Assembly: GCA_045544615.1 (NCBI GenBank)
Contig: JAZPZI010000027.1
Coordinates: forward strand, 124,001 to 188,000
Origin: CAKSFT01 sp045544615
GTDB taxonomy: Bacteria; Bacillota; Clostridia; UBA1381
Direction of reading: 5' to 3'
Length of the DNA: 64,000 nucleotides
Position 1 is the first letter of the stretch. Each line of letters opens with the position of its first letter. The notes beneath the pieces were generated by a model that saw only the letters and a program-made list of their open reading frames with translations, was not told the DNA's origin and searched no databases. Positions 43,380 through 52,118 of this stretch are shown piece after piece. The translations under genes were made by a program, and so were the position numbers.

Positions 43380-43392
43380 ATCAAAAATAATA

Positions 43393-43421
43393 TTGATTTA
43401 TTTTCAAAAAAATGGTATACT
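43393..43421 (+). promoter_or_regulatory. Predicted sigma-A promoter of rubrerythrin
   Basis: TTGATT (43393-43398) and TATACT (43416-43421) are 17 bases apart. No obvious PerR box was seen. Confidence 0.65.
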
Positions 43422-43453
43422 ATATAATATAAAAATCAAAGGAGGATTTTAAA

Positions 43454-43987
43454 ATGGAATTAAAAGGTTCAAAAACAGAGAAAAACTTGATGGCTGCTTT
43501 TTCAGGCGAAAGTGAAGCAAGAAATAAGTACACATATTTTGCATCAGTTGCAAAAAAGGAAGGCTATCAGCAGATTGCTGCAATCTTTGAAGATACCGCA
43601 AATAACGAAAAGGAGCACGCAAAGCTCTGGTTCAAGGCTTTAGGTGCACTCGGTCATACTGCAGAAAATCTCTTAGCAGCCGCTGAAGGTGAAAACTATG
43701 AATGGACTGATATGTATGCAACATTCGCAAAAGAAGCCGAAGAAGAAGGCTTTACAGCATTGGCTACACAGTTCAGAATGGTTGCCGAAATCGAAAAATC
43801 ACACGAAGAACGCTACAGAAAGCTTCTCTCAAATGTAGAAATGCAGAAAGTTTTCGAAAAGAGCGAAGAAACCATGTGGGAATGCCGTAACTGCGGACAC
43901 CTTGTTATGGGCAAAAAAGCACCGGAAGTTTGTCCTGTTTGTGCACATCCTCAGAGCTACTTCGAAGTAAGAAAAGAAAACTACTAA
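43454..43987 (+). CDS. rbr: Rubrerythrin
   Basis: Rubrerythrin reduces hydrogen peroxide in anaerobes using a diiron site and a rubredoxin-type iron. The 177-residue protein has a four-helix ferritin-like domain with the ligand glutamates in FSGESEARNKYTYFA and ANNEKEHAKLW, and a C-terminal rubredoxin domain with CRNCG and CPVC pairs. GGAGGA precedes the ATG. It is monocistronic with a good promoter and a strong terminator. Confidence 0.97.
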   Translation: MELKGSKTEKNLMAAFSGESEARNKYTYFASVAKKEGYQQIAAIFEDTANNEKEHAKLWFKALGALGHTAENLLAAAEGENYEWTDMYATFAKEAEEEGFTALATQFRMVAEIEKSHEERYRKLLSNVEMQKVFEKSEETMWECRNCGHLVMGKKAPEVCPVCAHPQSYFEVRKENY

Positions 43988-43993
43988 AAAACC

Positions 43994-44022
43994 AAAAAGC
44001 ACGCCATATGGCGTGCTTTTTT
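43994..44022. terminator. Bidirectional terminator between rubrerythrin and the DUF2344 gene
   Basis: AAAGCACGCCAT (43996-44007) and ATGGCGTGCTTT (44008-44019) form a self-complementary stem flanked by A and T runs, serving both convergent genes. Confidence 0.88.
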
Positions 44023-44687
44023 CATAATAAAACTTTATTCTCTTTTGTCAACATCCTGTTTCTATGTACAGTATAGAATGTCGGCAAAAATCCTTCGATG
44101 TATAACTTCATCGCATCAATTACAGTATCAGGCTTTAAGTTGTATTCATTGCCTGCCGAGAGAATCATTTTGAGCTTTAATCCTCCATCTGAAAACTCAA
44201 GTTTTTCAATCGAGAAAATGTGCGGTCTGATATCTGCTTCCTTGATACCGCTTTTACTTTTTTTCATTACATTGAGAGTCTTATTTTTCAAAAACTCATC
44301 AATCGAAATATCAGCATCAGTTTCGATATCAACAATATATTCTGCACGGGAAAGCTTTTTGAAATCATAGCGTTTATCGACGTCTTTTCTGACATCAAGA
44401 ATCTCAAATCCTGGGGGCATACCGTTATTTATAGTTTCTTTAATAAATTTTTCGTCATTGTCGCCTGCAATACCGATTTTCATATATTCACAGTCCGATG
44501 TTACACCTACCGACAAAGGCATCGCAACCGTCATAATCGGGTGCGGATTAAAGCCTTGCGAGTACTCCATAGGAAGATTAACTCTTCGCATAACACGATG
44601 GATAAACCGCACAAAATCAAGGTGTGAGATGTACTTTACCTCTTCCCCTCGTCTGTATTTTAAAACATAATTACTCATAGCATACAC
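44022..44687 (-). CDS. DUF2344 protein, radical-SAM-associated (TIGR03936 type)
   Basis: A 221-residue cytoplasmic protein of the family regularly found fused to or beside the B12-binding radical SAM protein TIGR03960. Typical start YVLKYRRGEEVKYISHLDFVR, then RRVNLPMEYSQGFNPHP and MPLSVGVTSDCEYM. It overlaps the upstream radical SAM gene by 17 bases, so they are coupled. The joint function is unknown; in many Clostridia the pair precedes rplU or an RNase G-like gene, suggesting RNA modification, but no such gene is adjacent here. Confidence 0.9.
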   Translation of the reverse strand: MYAMSNYVLKYRRGEEVKYISHLDFVRFIHRVMRRVNLPMEYSQGFNPHPIMTVAMPLSVGVTSDCEYMKIGIAGDNDEKFIKETINNGMPPGFEILDVRKDVDKRYDFKKLSRAEYIVDIETDADISIDEFLKNKTLNVMKKSKSGIKEADIRPHIFSIEKLEFSDGGLKLKMILSAGNEYNLKPDTVIDAMKLYIEGFLPTFYTVHRNRMLTKENKVLL

Positions 44688-46509
44688 CTACCCCGAAACA
44701 ATTTGCACCGCATCCTGCACATTTTTCCCGGCAATTCGGCGTGGTTTGCTCTGAAAGTGCTTTTTCGTATTCCTTTTTCAGGAACTCTTTTCTTACCCCG
44801 ACATCAATATGATCCCACGGCAGAACTTCATCGAGTTCACGCTTTCTCAAATAAAAATCAGGATCGACTCCGCACTCTTCAAAGCTTTTAATCCAGTCAT
44901 CGAACTTAAAGTGTTCATCCCATCCGTCAAACTTACAGCCGTTATCAACAGCTTTTCTGATAACCTTTGAAAGTCTGCGGTCTCCTCTTGCAAAAACACC
45001 CTCTAAATAGCTCGTTTTATTGTCGTGCCACATATATCTGATTCTCTTCTGGCGGATGTTTGCCTTCAGATAATCCTGCTTTCTGATTATCTCATCACGG
45101 TCAACCTGTTCGCACCACTGAAATGCTGTAAAGGGCTTCGGAATAAAGCTCGATGTGCTGACATTTATATTGATATTTTTAGCTCTTTCTTCTTTCGGTA
45201 TCTTGAAATATTCATCCAAAACCTTTGCAGAAAGGTCAGAAATTCCTGCCAGATCGGTATCGGTTTCGGTCGGAAGTCCAATCATAAAATATAGTTTCAA
45301 ATTTGTCCAGCCGCCTCGGAAAAGTCTTGCGGTTGACTCAATAATATTTTCTTCTGTAATGTTTTTATTTATGACATCTCTTAATCTTTGCGTTCCTGCC
45401 TCAGGTGCAAAGGTTATTCCGGATTTTCTTACCTTCTGAACCTTATTCATAAGCTCAAGCGAGAAATTATCAATTCGAAGCGACGGTAATGAAAGACCAA
45501 TCTTTTTTTCTTCCGTTAGCTCTAATAAATTATCAGTCAGCTCTTTTAAGCCTGTGTAATCGCTCGAGCTGAGTGATGATAATGAAATTTCTTCATAGCC
45601 GCTGCTCGATAAAAGCCTGTCAGCAAGGCATGTAAGAGTTTCGGGCTTTCTCTCACGAACAGGTCTGTAGACATAGCCTGCCTGACAAAATCTGCAACCT
45701 CTTATACAGCCTCTGAAAATCTCGAGCATTACTCTGTCGTGAACAACGTCTCCGTACGGAACAATTATGCTATCAGGTGTTTCTGCCTTATCAAAATCAA
45801 GCATAATACGCTTTCTGATGCTTGGTTTTGCATTCGGATGATTTGGCAAAATACTCTTTAGTGTTCCGTCGTCATTGTATTCAACATCATAAAGCGACGG
45901 AACATAAATACCGTCAATTTTTGCGATTTCTTCAAGATACTCACGTCTTGATTTACCCGAACCCTTCCACGAAATATACGCATCAACAATTTCGTTCATC
46001 ATTTCTTCGCCCTCGCCGAGCATAAAGAAATCGATAAAGTCAGCAATCGGCTCTGCATTATATGCACATGGTCCACCTGCACAAATAAACGGATGAGATT
46101 CGTCCCTTTGTGCACTCCAGGACGGTATTCCTGCCATATCGAGCATATACAATACATTTGAGTAGCTCAATTCATACTGCAAAGTAAAGCCAAGAATATC
46201 AAAACTTGATACCTCATCTCCGGTTTCTAAAGCAAAGAGCTTCATTCCCTCTTTCTTCATTTCGCTTTCCATATCGGTCCAGGGTGCAAAAACTCTCTCG
46301 CAATAGGTATCTTCTCTTTTATTTAAAACGTGATATAAAATCTTCAGTCCCAGGTGTGACATTGCAATTTCGTACACATCAGGAAAACAAAAGCCAAAAC
46401 GAACCTTAACCTTATCAGGGTCCTTTATACAGGCGTTGAGCTCTCCGCCTGTGTAGCGTGTAGGCTTTTGTACATTCATTAAAATTTTGTCTCGCTTATC
46501 AAAACGCAT
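44671..46509 (-). CDS. TIGR03960 family radical SAM protein with B12-binding-like domain
   Basis: A 612-residue enzyme with a cobalamin-binding-like N-terminal region (residues about 30-160), then a radical SAM core with CIRGCRFCQAGYVYRP holding the three cluster cysteines, and a cysteine-rich C-terminal end (CREKCAGCGANC). The open frame starts eight codons upstream, but ATG at 46509 has GGGAG seven bases ahead and is preferred. Its neighbour DUF2344 is the standard partner. Reaction and substrate are not established. Confidence 0.9.
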   Translation of the reverse strand: MRFDKRDKILMNVQKPTRYTGGELNACIKDPDKVKVRFGFCFPDVYEIAMSHLGLKILYHVLNKREDTYCERVFAPWTDMESEMKKEGMKLFALETGDEVSSFDILGFTLQYELSYSNVLYMLDMAGIPSWSAQRDESHPFICAGGPCAYNAEPIADFIDFFMLGEGEEMMNEIVDAYISWKGSGKSRREYLEEIAKIDGIYVPSLYDVEYNDDGTLKSILPNHPNAKPSIRKRIMLDFDKAETPDSIIVPYGDVVHDRVMLEIFRGCIRGCRFCQAGYVYRPVRERKPETLTCLADRLLSSSGYEEISLSSLSSSDYTGLKELTDNLLELTEEKKIGLSLPSLRIDNFSLELMNKVQKVRKSGITFAPEAGTQRLRDVINKNITEENIIESTARLFRGGWTNLKLYFMIGLPTETDTDLAGISDLSAKVLDEYFKIPKEERAKNININVSTSSFIPKPFTAFQWCEQVDRDEIIRKQDYLKANIRQKRIRYMWHDNKTSYLEGVFARGDRRLSKVIRKAVDNGCKFDGWDEHFKFDDWIKSFEECGVDPDFYLRKRELDEVLPWDHIDVGVRKEFLKKEYEKALSEQTTPNCREKCAGCGANCFGVGVCYE

Positions 46510-46565
46510 AGTTTTCTCCCTTATGTAGAACACGGAAATTATCCGTGCTGATTAGTTTTGCAATA

Positions 46566-47018
46566 TCAGTTCTCTGAAACATCAACCTTAGCGTCTGCTT
46601 CGGCTTTCTTTTCCTTTTTCTTTGCCATTTTGTCGCTTATTGATGAAATGACACCGTTAACCTTGTCAAAAATATCAGGTATCATTGCAACAAGCTTATC
46701 TGATGCACCACCCTGTGGAGTTGCAGGCAAAAGTTTAACAGAACCGTTTCCGACAACCATAAACGCAACAGGCTTAACATTTGCGCCACCGCCACAGCCA
46801 CCACCGAACATAGGTGAATTTTCACCTGTTGGAGTTTTCTTGGTTCCTTCAAACTCGCTTCCACCTGCTCCGAAGCCAAAGCTTACGGTTGATATCGGGA
46901 TAATAACAGTACCGTCAGGAGTTGTTACAGGATCTCCTACTATTGTATTTACATCAATCATTGATTTGATGTTAGTCATTGCTGTTTCCATCATTCCTTG
47001 AATTGGGTGTTCTGACAT
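46566..47018 (-). CDS. gerW: Sporulation protein GerW (YtfJ family)
   Basis: A 150-residue protein of the GerW/YtfJ family, required in Bacillus for proper germination. It has the VGDPVTTPDGTVIIPISTVSFGFG segment, a glycine-rich middle with a cysteine (MFGGGCGGGANVKP) and the VVGNGSVKLLP strand. It follows a DUF2953 gene by five bases; this pair behind scpA-scpB is a conserved clostridial arrangement and indicates a spore-former. Confidence 0.93.
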   Translation of the reverse strand: MSEHPIQGMMETAMTNIKSMIDVNTIVGDPVTTPDGTVIIPISTVSFGFGAGGSEFEGTKKTPTGENSPMFGGGCGGGANVKPVAFMVVGNGSVKLLPATPQGGASDKLVAMIPDIFDKVNGVISSISDKMAKKKEKKAEADAKVDVSEN

Positions 47019-47023
47019 AATAA

Positions 47024-47620
47024 TTACTTCCTTTCTTTATCACTTTTTCGTATTTTAAGTAAAACTTTTAGTGCTTTTATTGCTATAACGATAATGTGTG
47101 CATTTTTGATTCTTAATATGCACTCACCGTCTATATCGAGGCATTCCCGTTCAAAGTCAGGGTTGATTTTTACCTCACAATCCTCAACCGGAATGTTTCG
47201 GTTCAAAAATCCCAAAACATTATATACCGTACCGTAGGCAGAGCCTGTTAAGATTCCGGTTTTCATCGCATCACCAAGTCCGAAGTTCATCAAAAACCTG
47301 AACTTTTTAACCGAAAATGCGTGTTTTTTTGCATACTTTAAAATCCCGATTATATCATCCTCAATAAGCTTCACAGTCGAAAACCAGTCGGAAACCGATT
47401 TTTTCTTTTTAAGTTCTTGAGGCTTTTCTTTTTTTGTCTTTTCCTTTTTCGGCTCTTTCTTTTCATTTAGCATAAAGGTAAAGAGAAAATACCTGATTTT
47501 CAGTTCGGTCTTTTTTTCAGCGCCCTGCTTTTTGAATTCAAATACCAGATAGGTCGGAATCATAAGAAGCACCGAAATAATCAGAATAACTGAAAGTATG
47601 ATAATCAATGCTATCTTCAA
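47024..47620 (-). CDS. DUF2953 membrane-anchored protein
   Basis: A 198-residue protein with an N-terminal transmembrane segment (about 3-25), a lysine-rich stretch (residues 50-75) and a C-terminal part with the family features FGLGDAMKTGILTGSAYG and EVKINPDFE. In spore-formers this family accompanies gerW and is thought to be sporulation-linked, though no activity is known. It lies between scpB and gerW. Confidence 0.85.
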   Translation of the reverse strand: MKIALIIILSVILIISVLLMIPTYLVFEFKKQGAEKKTELKIRYFLFTFMLNEKKEPKKEKTKKEKPQELKKKKSVSDWFSTVKLIEDDIIGILKYAKKHAFSVKKFRFLMNFGLGDAMKTGILTGSAYGTVYNVLGFLNRNIPVEDCEVKINPDFERECLDIDGECILRIKNAHIIVIAIKALKVLLKIRKSDKERK

Positions 47621-47636
47621 GATTTCCTCACCTCTT

Positions 47637-48194
47637 TTACTCTTCCTCGCTCAATTCGAGTTGTTCATATTCAGGACTGATTTTTGAAAGGTCTACCTCG
47701 GGTAACTCATCAGGGGTTTTAAGACCAAAGCAACGCAGAAAATTCTGTGATGTTTTATAAAGAATCGGTCTGCCGGGAGCTTCAAGTCTTCCAGCTTCCT
47801 CAATCAGATTTCGCTCAACAAGTCGGTTAATTGCACCGTCACTGTTAACACCTCTTATGTACTCAACCTGGCCTCTTGTTATAGGCTGCTTGTAGGCAAT
47901 AATTGCAAGTGCTTCCATTGCCGCATTCGAGAGTGCCTGACGTCGTTGCTCTCCGAGTATTTCCTGAATATACGCATAATATTCAGGTCTTGAGCAAATC
48001 TGATATCCGTCGTCTATCTCAATTATCATAAGACCACGAAGATTAGTATCATATTCATACTTTAAAAGCTTTGCCGCCTCGGTGATCTCATCGACCGAAA
48101 CATCAAGCACTACTGCAAGCTTTGCCGCCTTAACCGGCTCACCTGCTGCAAACAGTATCCCTTCAATGGCATACTGCAAATTCAAATTATTCAT
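47637..48194 (-). CDS. scpB: Segregation and condensation protein B
   Basis: ScpB forms the SMC-ScpA-ScpB condensin that compacts and segregates chromosomes. The 185-residue protein has two winged-helix domains, with the typical EGILFAAGEPV start, QALSNAAMEALAIIAYKQPITR and the TSQNFLRCFGLKTPDELP end. It follows scpA by three bases. Confidence 0.96.
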   Translation of the reverse strand: MNNLNLQYAIEGILFAAGEPVKAAKLAVVLDVSVDEITEAAKLLKYEYDTNLRGLMIIEIDDGYQICSRPEYYAYIQEILGEQRRQALSNAAMEALAIIAYKQPITRGQVEYIRGVNSDGAINRLVERNLIEEAGRLEAPGRPILYKTSQNFLRCFGLKTPDELPEVDLSKISPEYEQLELSEEE

Positions 48195-48197
48195 AGC

Positions 48198-48923
48198 TTA
48201 TCTCCTGATTTCAGAGAGCATGAAATCCCGCTCGGCATCATCATACTCTGCTGTAATTCTGTTTAGTTTTATCATTTCCAAAATTGCAAGAAAAGTTGCA
48301 ATCATCTCGGGCTTTGAGTCCTCATCCTTAAAAACCGATGAAAACTTTAGCTTTTTCACGCCCTTTAGCATGTCCGATACCTTTTTTACCATATCGCTGA
48401 CAGATACTTTTTCTCTGCCGACAATACCTGCAAATGCACGTTTTTCGGGCGGTTTACGTCTGCTTTTTCTTTCAAATATCGCCTGAAAAGCATCAAACAG
48501 CTCGTCCACATCGTGGTGAATATCATATTCAGGAACGGGGAATTTAATATCCTCCGCTTCTTTAAATACCATATATCTTGACCAGAACTCGGTTTTTCTG
48601 AGTTCTTTTGATGCCTCTTTATACTGCTGATATTCCAAAAGTCGTTTTGCAAGCTCGTCTCTTGGGTCTTCTTCGTCCTCTTCCGCATCATTTTTCGGCA
48701 ATAGCATTCTTGATTTAATGTACAAAAGCTGAGACGCCAAAACTATAAACTCACTCGCATTTTCGATGTCTGCATCCTCAATTCCGACTATTGCCTCAAG
48801 ATACTGGTCGGTAATCTCGACAATCGGGATATCATAGATGCTGACTTTATTTTTAGATATGAGATGCAACAAAAGATCAAGCGGTCCTTCGAAGCTCTCA
48901 AGCTTATAACACAATTTTTCCAT
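48198..48923 (-). CDS. scpA: Segregation and condensation protein A
   Basis: The kleisin subunit of the SMC complex, 241 residues. The N-terminal SMC-neck-binding part YKLESFEGPLDLLLHLISKNKVSIYD region and the C-terminal winged helix (FLAILEMIKLNRI) are intact. It is cotranscribed with the M50 protease gene upstream and scpB downstream, the common Firmicutes order. Confidence 0.96.
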   Translation of the reverse strand: MEKLCYKLESFEGPLDLLLHLISKNKVSIYDIPIVEITDQYLEAIVGIEDADIENASEFIVLASQLLYIKSRMLLPKNDAEEDEEDPRDELAKRLLEYQQYKEASKELRKTEFWSRYMVFKEAEDIKFPVPEYDIHHDVDELFDAFQAIFERKSRRKPPEKRAFAGIVGREKVSVSDMVKKVSDMLKGVKKLKFSSVFKDEDSKPEMIATFLAILEMIKLNRITAEYDDAERDFMLSEIRR

Positions 48924-48926
48924 ATT

Positions 48927-49607
48927 TTACACCAAAATCCCCAAAATTCCTGATACCGAATTAAAAATCAGATTAAAGAAGAAATATACTCCTCTTGTGA
49001 TTATGGTATCAAACACGCCTGTGATTGATAAAAGCATAATGATAAGAAGCGAATAACGCTCATACTGCATAAGCTTATAATACGCCGAATTTGAAAGGAA
49101 AAGTCCAATCACACGTGAGCCATCAAGCGGTGGTATCGGGATAAGATTAAACACCATAAAACACAGGTTTCTGATTATAAACAGGTACATAAAACTGTCA
49201 AATATACCAATAAACCAGTTCGAGGCGAATGAACCCAAAGCATTCATAATTACATACGGTATAATCCATATTATAACACCCAAAACAGCAAGCAGAAGGT
49301 TAGTAACAGGGCCTGCTATTCCAACCAATGCCATACCCTTTTTTCTGTCTTTATAATACATCGGGTTGACCTCAACCGGCTTTGCCCAGCCAAATCCTGT
49401 AAATACCATCAACAATGTTCCGATAAGGTCTAAGTGTGCCAGAGGATTGAGTGTCATTCTGCCCTGAATTCGTGGTGTTGGGTCTCCGAGTTTCATCGAC
49501 ACCCAACCATGTGCAAGCTCGTGTAAAGTCAGAGCAATCAGTGTTACACAAACACTCATTATAAGATTTATCAAGCCATTTAGTCCTGAAGTTAAAAACG
49601 AAAGCAT
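48927..49607 (-). CDS. Site-2 protease family (M50) membrane protein
   Basis: A 226-residue intramembrane zinc metalloprotease with HELAH at residues 29-33 in the first membrane helix and the second metal motif NLIPIPPLDGSRV near residue 155. About five hydrophobic segments are present and no PDZ domain, the short YwhC-like type. It heads the scpA-scpB-DUF2953-gerW operon. Substrate is unknown. Confidence 0.9.
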   Translation of the reverse strand: MLSFLTSGLNGLINLIMSVCVTLIALTLHELAHGWVSMKLGDPTPRIQGRMTLNPLAHLDLIGTLLMVFTGFGWAKPVEVNPMYYKDRKKGMALVGIAGPVTNLLLAVLGVIIWIIPYVIMNALGSFASNWFIGIFDSFMYLFIIRNLCFMVFNLIPIPPLDGSRVIGLFLSNSAYYKLMQYERYSLLIIMLLSITGVFDTIITRGVYFFFNLIFNSVSGILGILV

Positions 49608-49641
49608 TAAATCACCTTTTTACATATAATTATTCTATAAT

Positions 49642-49670
49642 ATTATACCATCAAATCCCAATAAAGTAAA
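49642..49670 (-). promoter_or_regulatory. Predicted sigma-A promoter of the M50-scpAB-gerW operon
   Basis: Minus-strand TTTACT (49670-49665) and TATAAT (49647-49642) are 17 bases apart, 35 bases before the start codon. Confidence 0.65.
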
Positions 49671-49680
49671 GGGAAAAAAC

Positions 49681-49706
49681 AAAAAAAGTGGAGTATTGTC
49701 CTCCAC
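49681..49706 (-). terminator. Rho-independent terminator of spoVAC
   Basis: On the minus strand GTGGAG (49706-49701) and CTCCAC (49693-49688) enclose seven bases and lead into seven T. Confidence 0.8.
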
Positions 49707-49711
49707 CTTTT

Positions 49712-50140
49712 TTAAAAGAAATAATATAAAATCCCTGCAATCACACTCGCCACTGTGCCGTACACTATTACAGGTCCTGCGATTGTAAATATTTTGGCCG
49801 CAACTCCGAGCACATACCCTTCTGTTCTTGCCTCTATTGCAGGAGATGCAACTGCATTTGCAAAGCCAGTAATCGGGACAATCGTTCCGGCACCTGCAAA
49901 GTGCGCTATTTTTGAATATATGCCGAGTCCCGTAAGAAGCATACCAAGAGCGATTAGTGTGACTGATGTCAGGGTGCCTGCATTTTGTTCATTAAATCCA
50001 ATACTCTCATAAATCTTCAATATACCTTCCCCGATTACGCATATCGTTCCGCCTACCAAAAAAGCCAGTATACAGTTTTTTATAATTGGTGATGCAGGGT
50101 ATTTCCTTTTTGCGAATTTCTGATACTCTTTTTTATCCAT
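49712..50140 (-). CDS. spoVAC: Stage V sporulation protein AC
   Basis: SpoVAC forms part of the inner-membrane channel that moves dipicolinic acid into and out of spores. The 142-residue protein has four to five hydrophobic segments and the family block YSKIAHFAGAGTIVPITGFANA plus GYVLGVAAKIFTIAGPVIVYG. A strong AGGAGGAG site precedes the ATG. Normally it is followed by spoVAD and spoVAE; here it stands alone between its own terminator and a divergent gene. Confidence 0.92.
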   Translation of the reverse strand: MDKKEYQKFAKRKYPASPIIKNCILAFLVGGTICVIGEGILKIYESIGFNEQNAGTLTSVTLIALGMLLTGLGIYSKIAHFAGAGTIVPITGFANAVASPAIEARTEGYVLGVAAKIFTIAGPVIVYGTVASVIAGILYYFF

Positions 50141-50225
50141 TTCCTCTCCTCCTTAATGAATATTTTCCCATTTAAATTTCATTTTATGAATAAACAGTTA
50201 ATTTTTCCAAAAAAACTAAAAAACC

Positions 50226-50254
50226 TTGAAATAAAGTCTTGTTTGATATATAAT
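50226..50254 (+). promoter_or_regulatory. Predicted sigma-A promoter of the DUF1385-prmC operon
   Basis: TTGAAA (50226-50231) and TATAAT (50249-50254) are 17 bases apart, about 33 bases before the start codon. Confidence 0.8.
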
Positions 50255-50286
50255 ATATAATGAAATTTTTTGTGAGGTATAATTTT

Positions 50287-51255
50287 ATGAATAATAAAGA
50301 ACAACATATAACTTCAATCGGCGGTCAGGCCGTAATTGAAGGCGTTATGATGCGAGGTCCTCATAAGACCGCAATCGCAGTAAGAAAGCCTGACAGCGAA
50401 ATCGTATGTGAGGTTAACGAAAACGGTACTAAAAAGAAAAACTTCTTCCTGAAGCTTCCGATTATAAGAGGTTGTGTAAACTTCATCGAAAGCCTTATCG
50501 TAGGTATGAAAGCACTTATGTTCTCGGCTGAGTTTGTTGATATTGAAGGCGAAGAAGAAGCCGAAAGCAAGTTCGACAAATGGTTAGAGGATAAATTCGG
50601 AGATAAAGTCAAGGATATCGTGATTTATGTATCACTTGCACTTTCCCTTGCGCTCAGCATCGGTCTTTTCATCCTTTTGCCAACCGCACTTGCTGACCTT
50701 ATCGCATGGATTATAAACTTCACACCTGCAAAAGCTATAACCGAAGTGACGGTTTTCAGACCGTTGGTTGAGGGTGTATCAAGGCTTTTGATATTCCTTG
50801 GATATATGGCTTTGGTTTCGCTTATGCCTGATATCAAGCGTGTATTTGAATATCACGGTGCAGAGCATAAAACCATTGCTTGTTACGAAGCAGGCGAAGA
50901 GTTGACGGTTGAAAATGTAAAAAAGCATACTCGTTTTCATCCGAGATGCGGTACAAGCTTTTTGTTAATCGTTATGGTAATCAGTATTTTGATATTCTCC
51001 CTGCTTCCTCAGCAGCCGAATATCTTTTTAAAGATGCTTATGAGACTTGCCCTGATGCCGATAGTTGCAGGCATTTCATATGAGATTATAAAGCTTGCAG
51101 GCAAAGGCAAAAACTCGTGCGTGAGATTTCTGACAAAGCCGGGGTTATGGTTACAGAAGCTTACAACACGCGAGCCTGATGACAGTCAGATTGAAGTTGC
51201 TATATCATCAATGAAAGCAGTTATCCCAGAAAATTCCGAGGACGATAAATGGTAA
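50287..51255 (+). CDS. DUF1385 membrane protein
   Basis: A 322-residue membrane protein of a family that almost always precedes prmC-prfA in Firmicutes. It contains SIGGQAVIEGVMMRGP near the start, about four transmembrane segments, and the conserved YHGAEHKTIACYEAGEEL and FHPRCGTSFLL. The histidines and cysteines suggest a metal or quinone-related site, but the role is unknown. A start nine codons upstream (50260) lies too close to the promoter; ATG 50287 has GAGG nine bases ahead. Confidence 0.9.
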   Translation: MNNKEQHITSIGGQAVIEGVMMRGPHKTAIAVRKPDSEIVCEVNENGTKKKNFFLKLPIIRGCVNFIESLIVGMKALMFSAEFVDIEGEEEAESKFDKWLEDKFGDKVKDIVIYVSLALSLALSIGLFILLPTALADLIAWIINFTPAKAITEVTVFRPLVEGVSRLLIFLGYMALVSLMPDIKRVFEYHGAEHKTIACYEAGEELTVENVKKHTRFHPRCGTSFLLIVMVISILIFSLLPQQPNIFLKMLMRLALMPIVAGISYEIIKLAGKGKNSCVRFLTKPGLWLQKLTTREPDDSQIEVAISSMKAVIPENSEDDKW

Positions 51256-52103
51256 TAAAAGAAGTTTTAAAAAACACAATTAAAACCCTGAAAGACAATA
51301 ACACTGATAATGCAATATTTGAAGCTCATCTTATCTTAAAATCTGTAACCAGCCTTTCCGAACTCGATTTGATTATAAAAGCAGCAGACGAGCTTGACCA
51401 AAACAAATTCGACGAAATTGAAAGCATTTTAAAACGAAGGTTAAAAGGCGAGCCACTTCAGTATATTCTTGGCACAGAGGAATTTATGGGGCTGGAGTTT
51501 ATGGTCTCCCCTTCCGTTTTAATTCCCCGACAGGATACCGAAATTCTTGTCGAGAAAACGTTGGAGTATTTTGGCGGAAAACCGATAAATGTACTTGACC
51601 TTTGCACAGGGTCGGGATGTATTGCAATATCGATTGCACACTTTAACAAAAATGCACGAGTTCACGCTATTGACATCAGCCCTGATGCAATATCTCTTGC
51701 AAAAGAAAACGCAATAAAGCTCGGCGTTGATGACAGGGTTTCCTTTGAGATTTGTGATGTGTTCGAATTTGACAAATTCGGAAAATATGATTTAATTGTT
51801 TCTAACCCACCATATATCGAAAGCGAAGTCATCCCCAACCTCCAAAAGCAGGTGAATGAATTTGAGCCAAAATCAGCCCTGGATGGTGGCATAGACGGAC
51901 TTAATTTCTATAGACACATTATAAAAATCGCACCAAAATACCTTGATTTTGGAGGTGTTTTGGCGTTTGAGATCGGATACAATCAAAGCAGAGCAGTCAC
52001 AGAACTTATGGAACAAAATTTTAAAGACATTAAAACTATTAAAGACTACGGCGACAACGACCGTGTTGTGATTGGAATTAAGAAAGAAAACTCCGACGGA
52101 TAA
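51249..52103 (+). CDS. prmC: Peptide chain release factor N5-glutamine methyltransferase
   Basis: PrmC methylates the glutamine of the GGQ motif in release factors such as the RF1 encoded at 2708-3775. The 284-residue protein has an N-terminal helical domain and a Rossmann methyltransferase domain with VLDLCTGSGCIAISIA and the catalytic NPPY at residues 186-189. It overlaps the DUF1385 gene by seven bases. Its stop codon lies within the terminator loop. Confidence 0.95.
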   Translation: MVIKEVLKNTIKTLKDNNTDNAIFEAHLILKSVTSLSELDLIIKAADELDQNKFDEIESILKRRLKGEPLQYILGTEEFMGLEFMVSPSVLIPRQDTEILVEKTLEYFGGKPINVLDLCTGSGCIAISIAHFNKNARVHAIDISPDAISLAKENAIKLGVDDRVSFEICDVFEFDKFGKYDLIVSNPPYIESEVIPNLQKQVNEFEPKSALDGGIDGLNFYRHIIKIAPKYLDFGGVLAFEIGYNQSRAVTELMEQNFKDIKTIKDYGDNDRVVIGIKKENSDG

Positions 52104-52118
52104 TCCGTCGGAGTTTTT
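52091..52118. terminator. Bidirectional terminator at the end of prmC
   Basis: CTCCGACGGA (52091-52100) and TCCGTCGGAG (52104-52113) pair fully, with T-rich tracts on both strands. It overlaps the last codons of prmC and serves the convergent amidase gene too. Confidence 0.88.

Noticed and set aside
46532..46548. Hairpin CACGGA-AATTA-TCCGTG between gerW and the TIGR03960 gene as terminator
   Set aside because: The stem is only six bases and has no T run on the minus strand.
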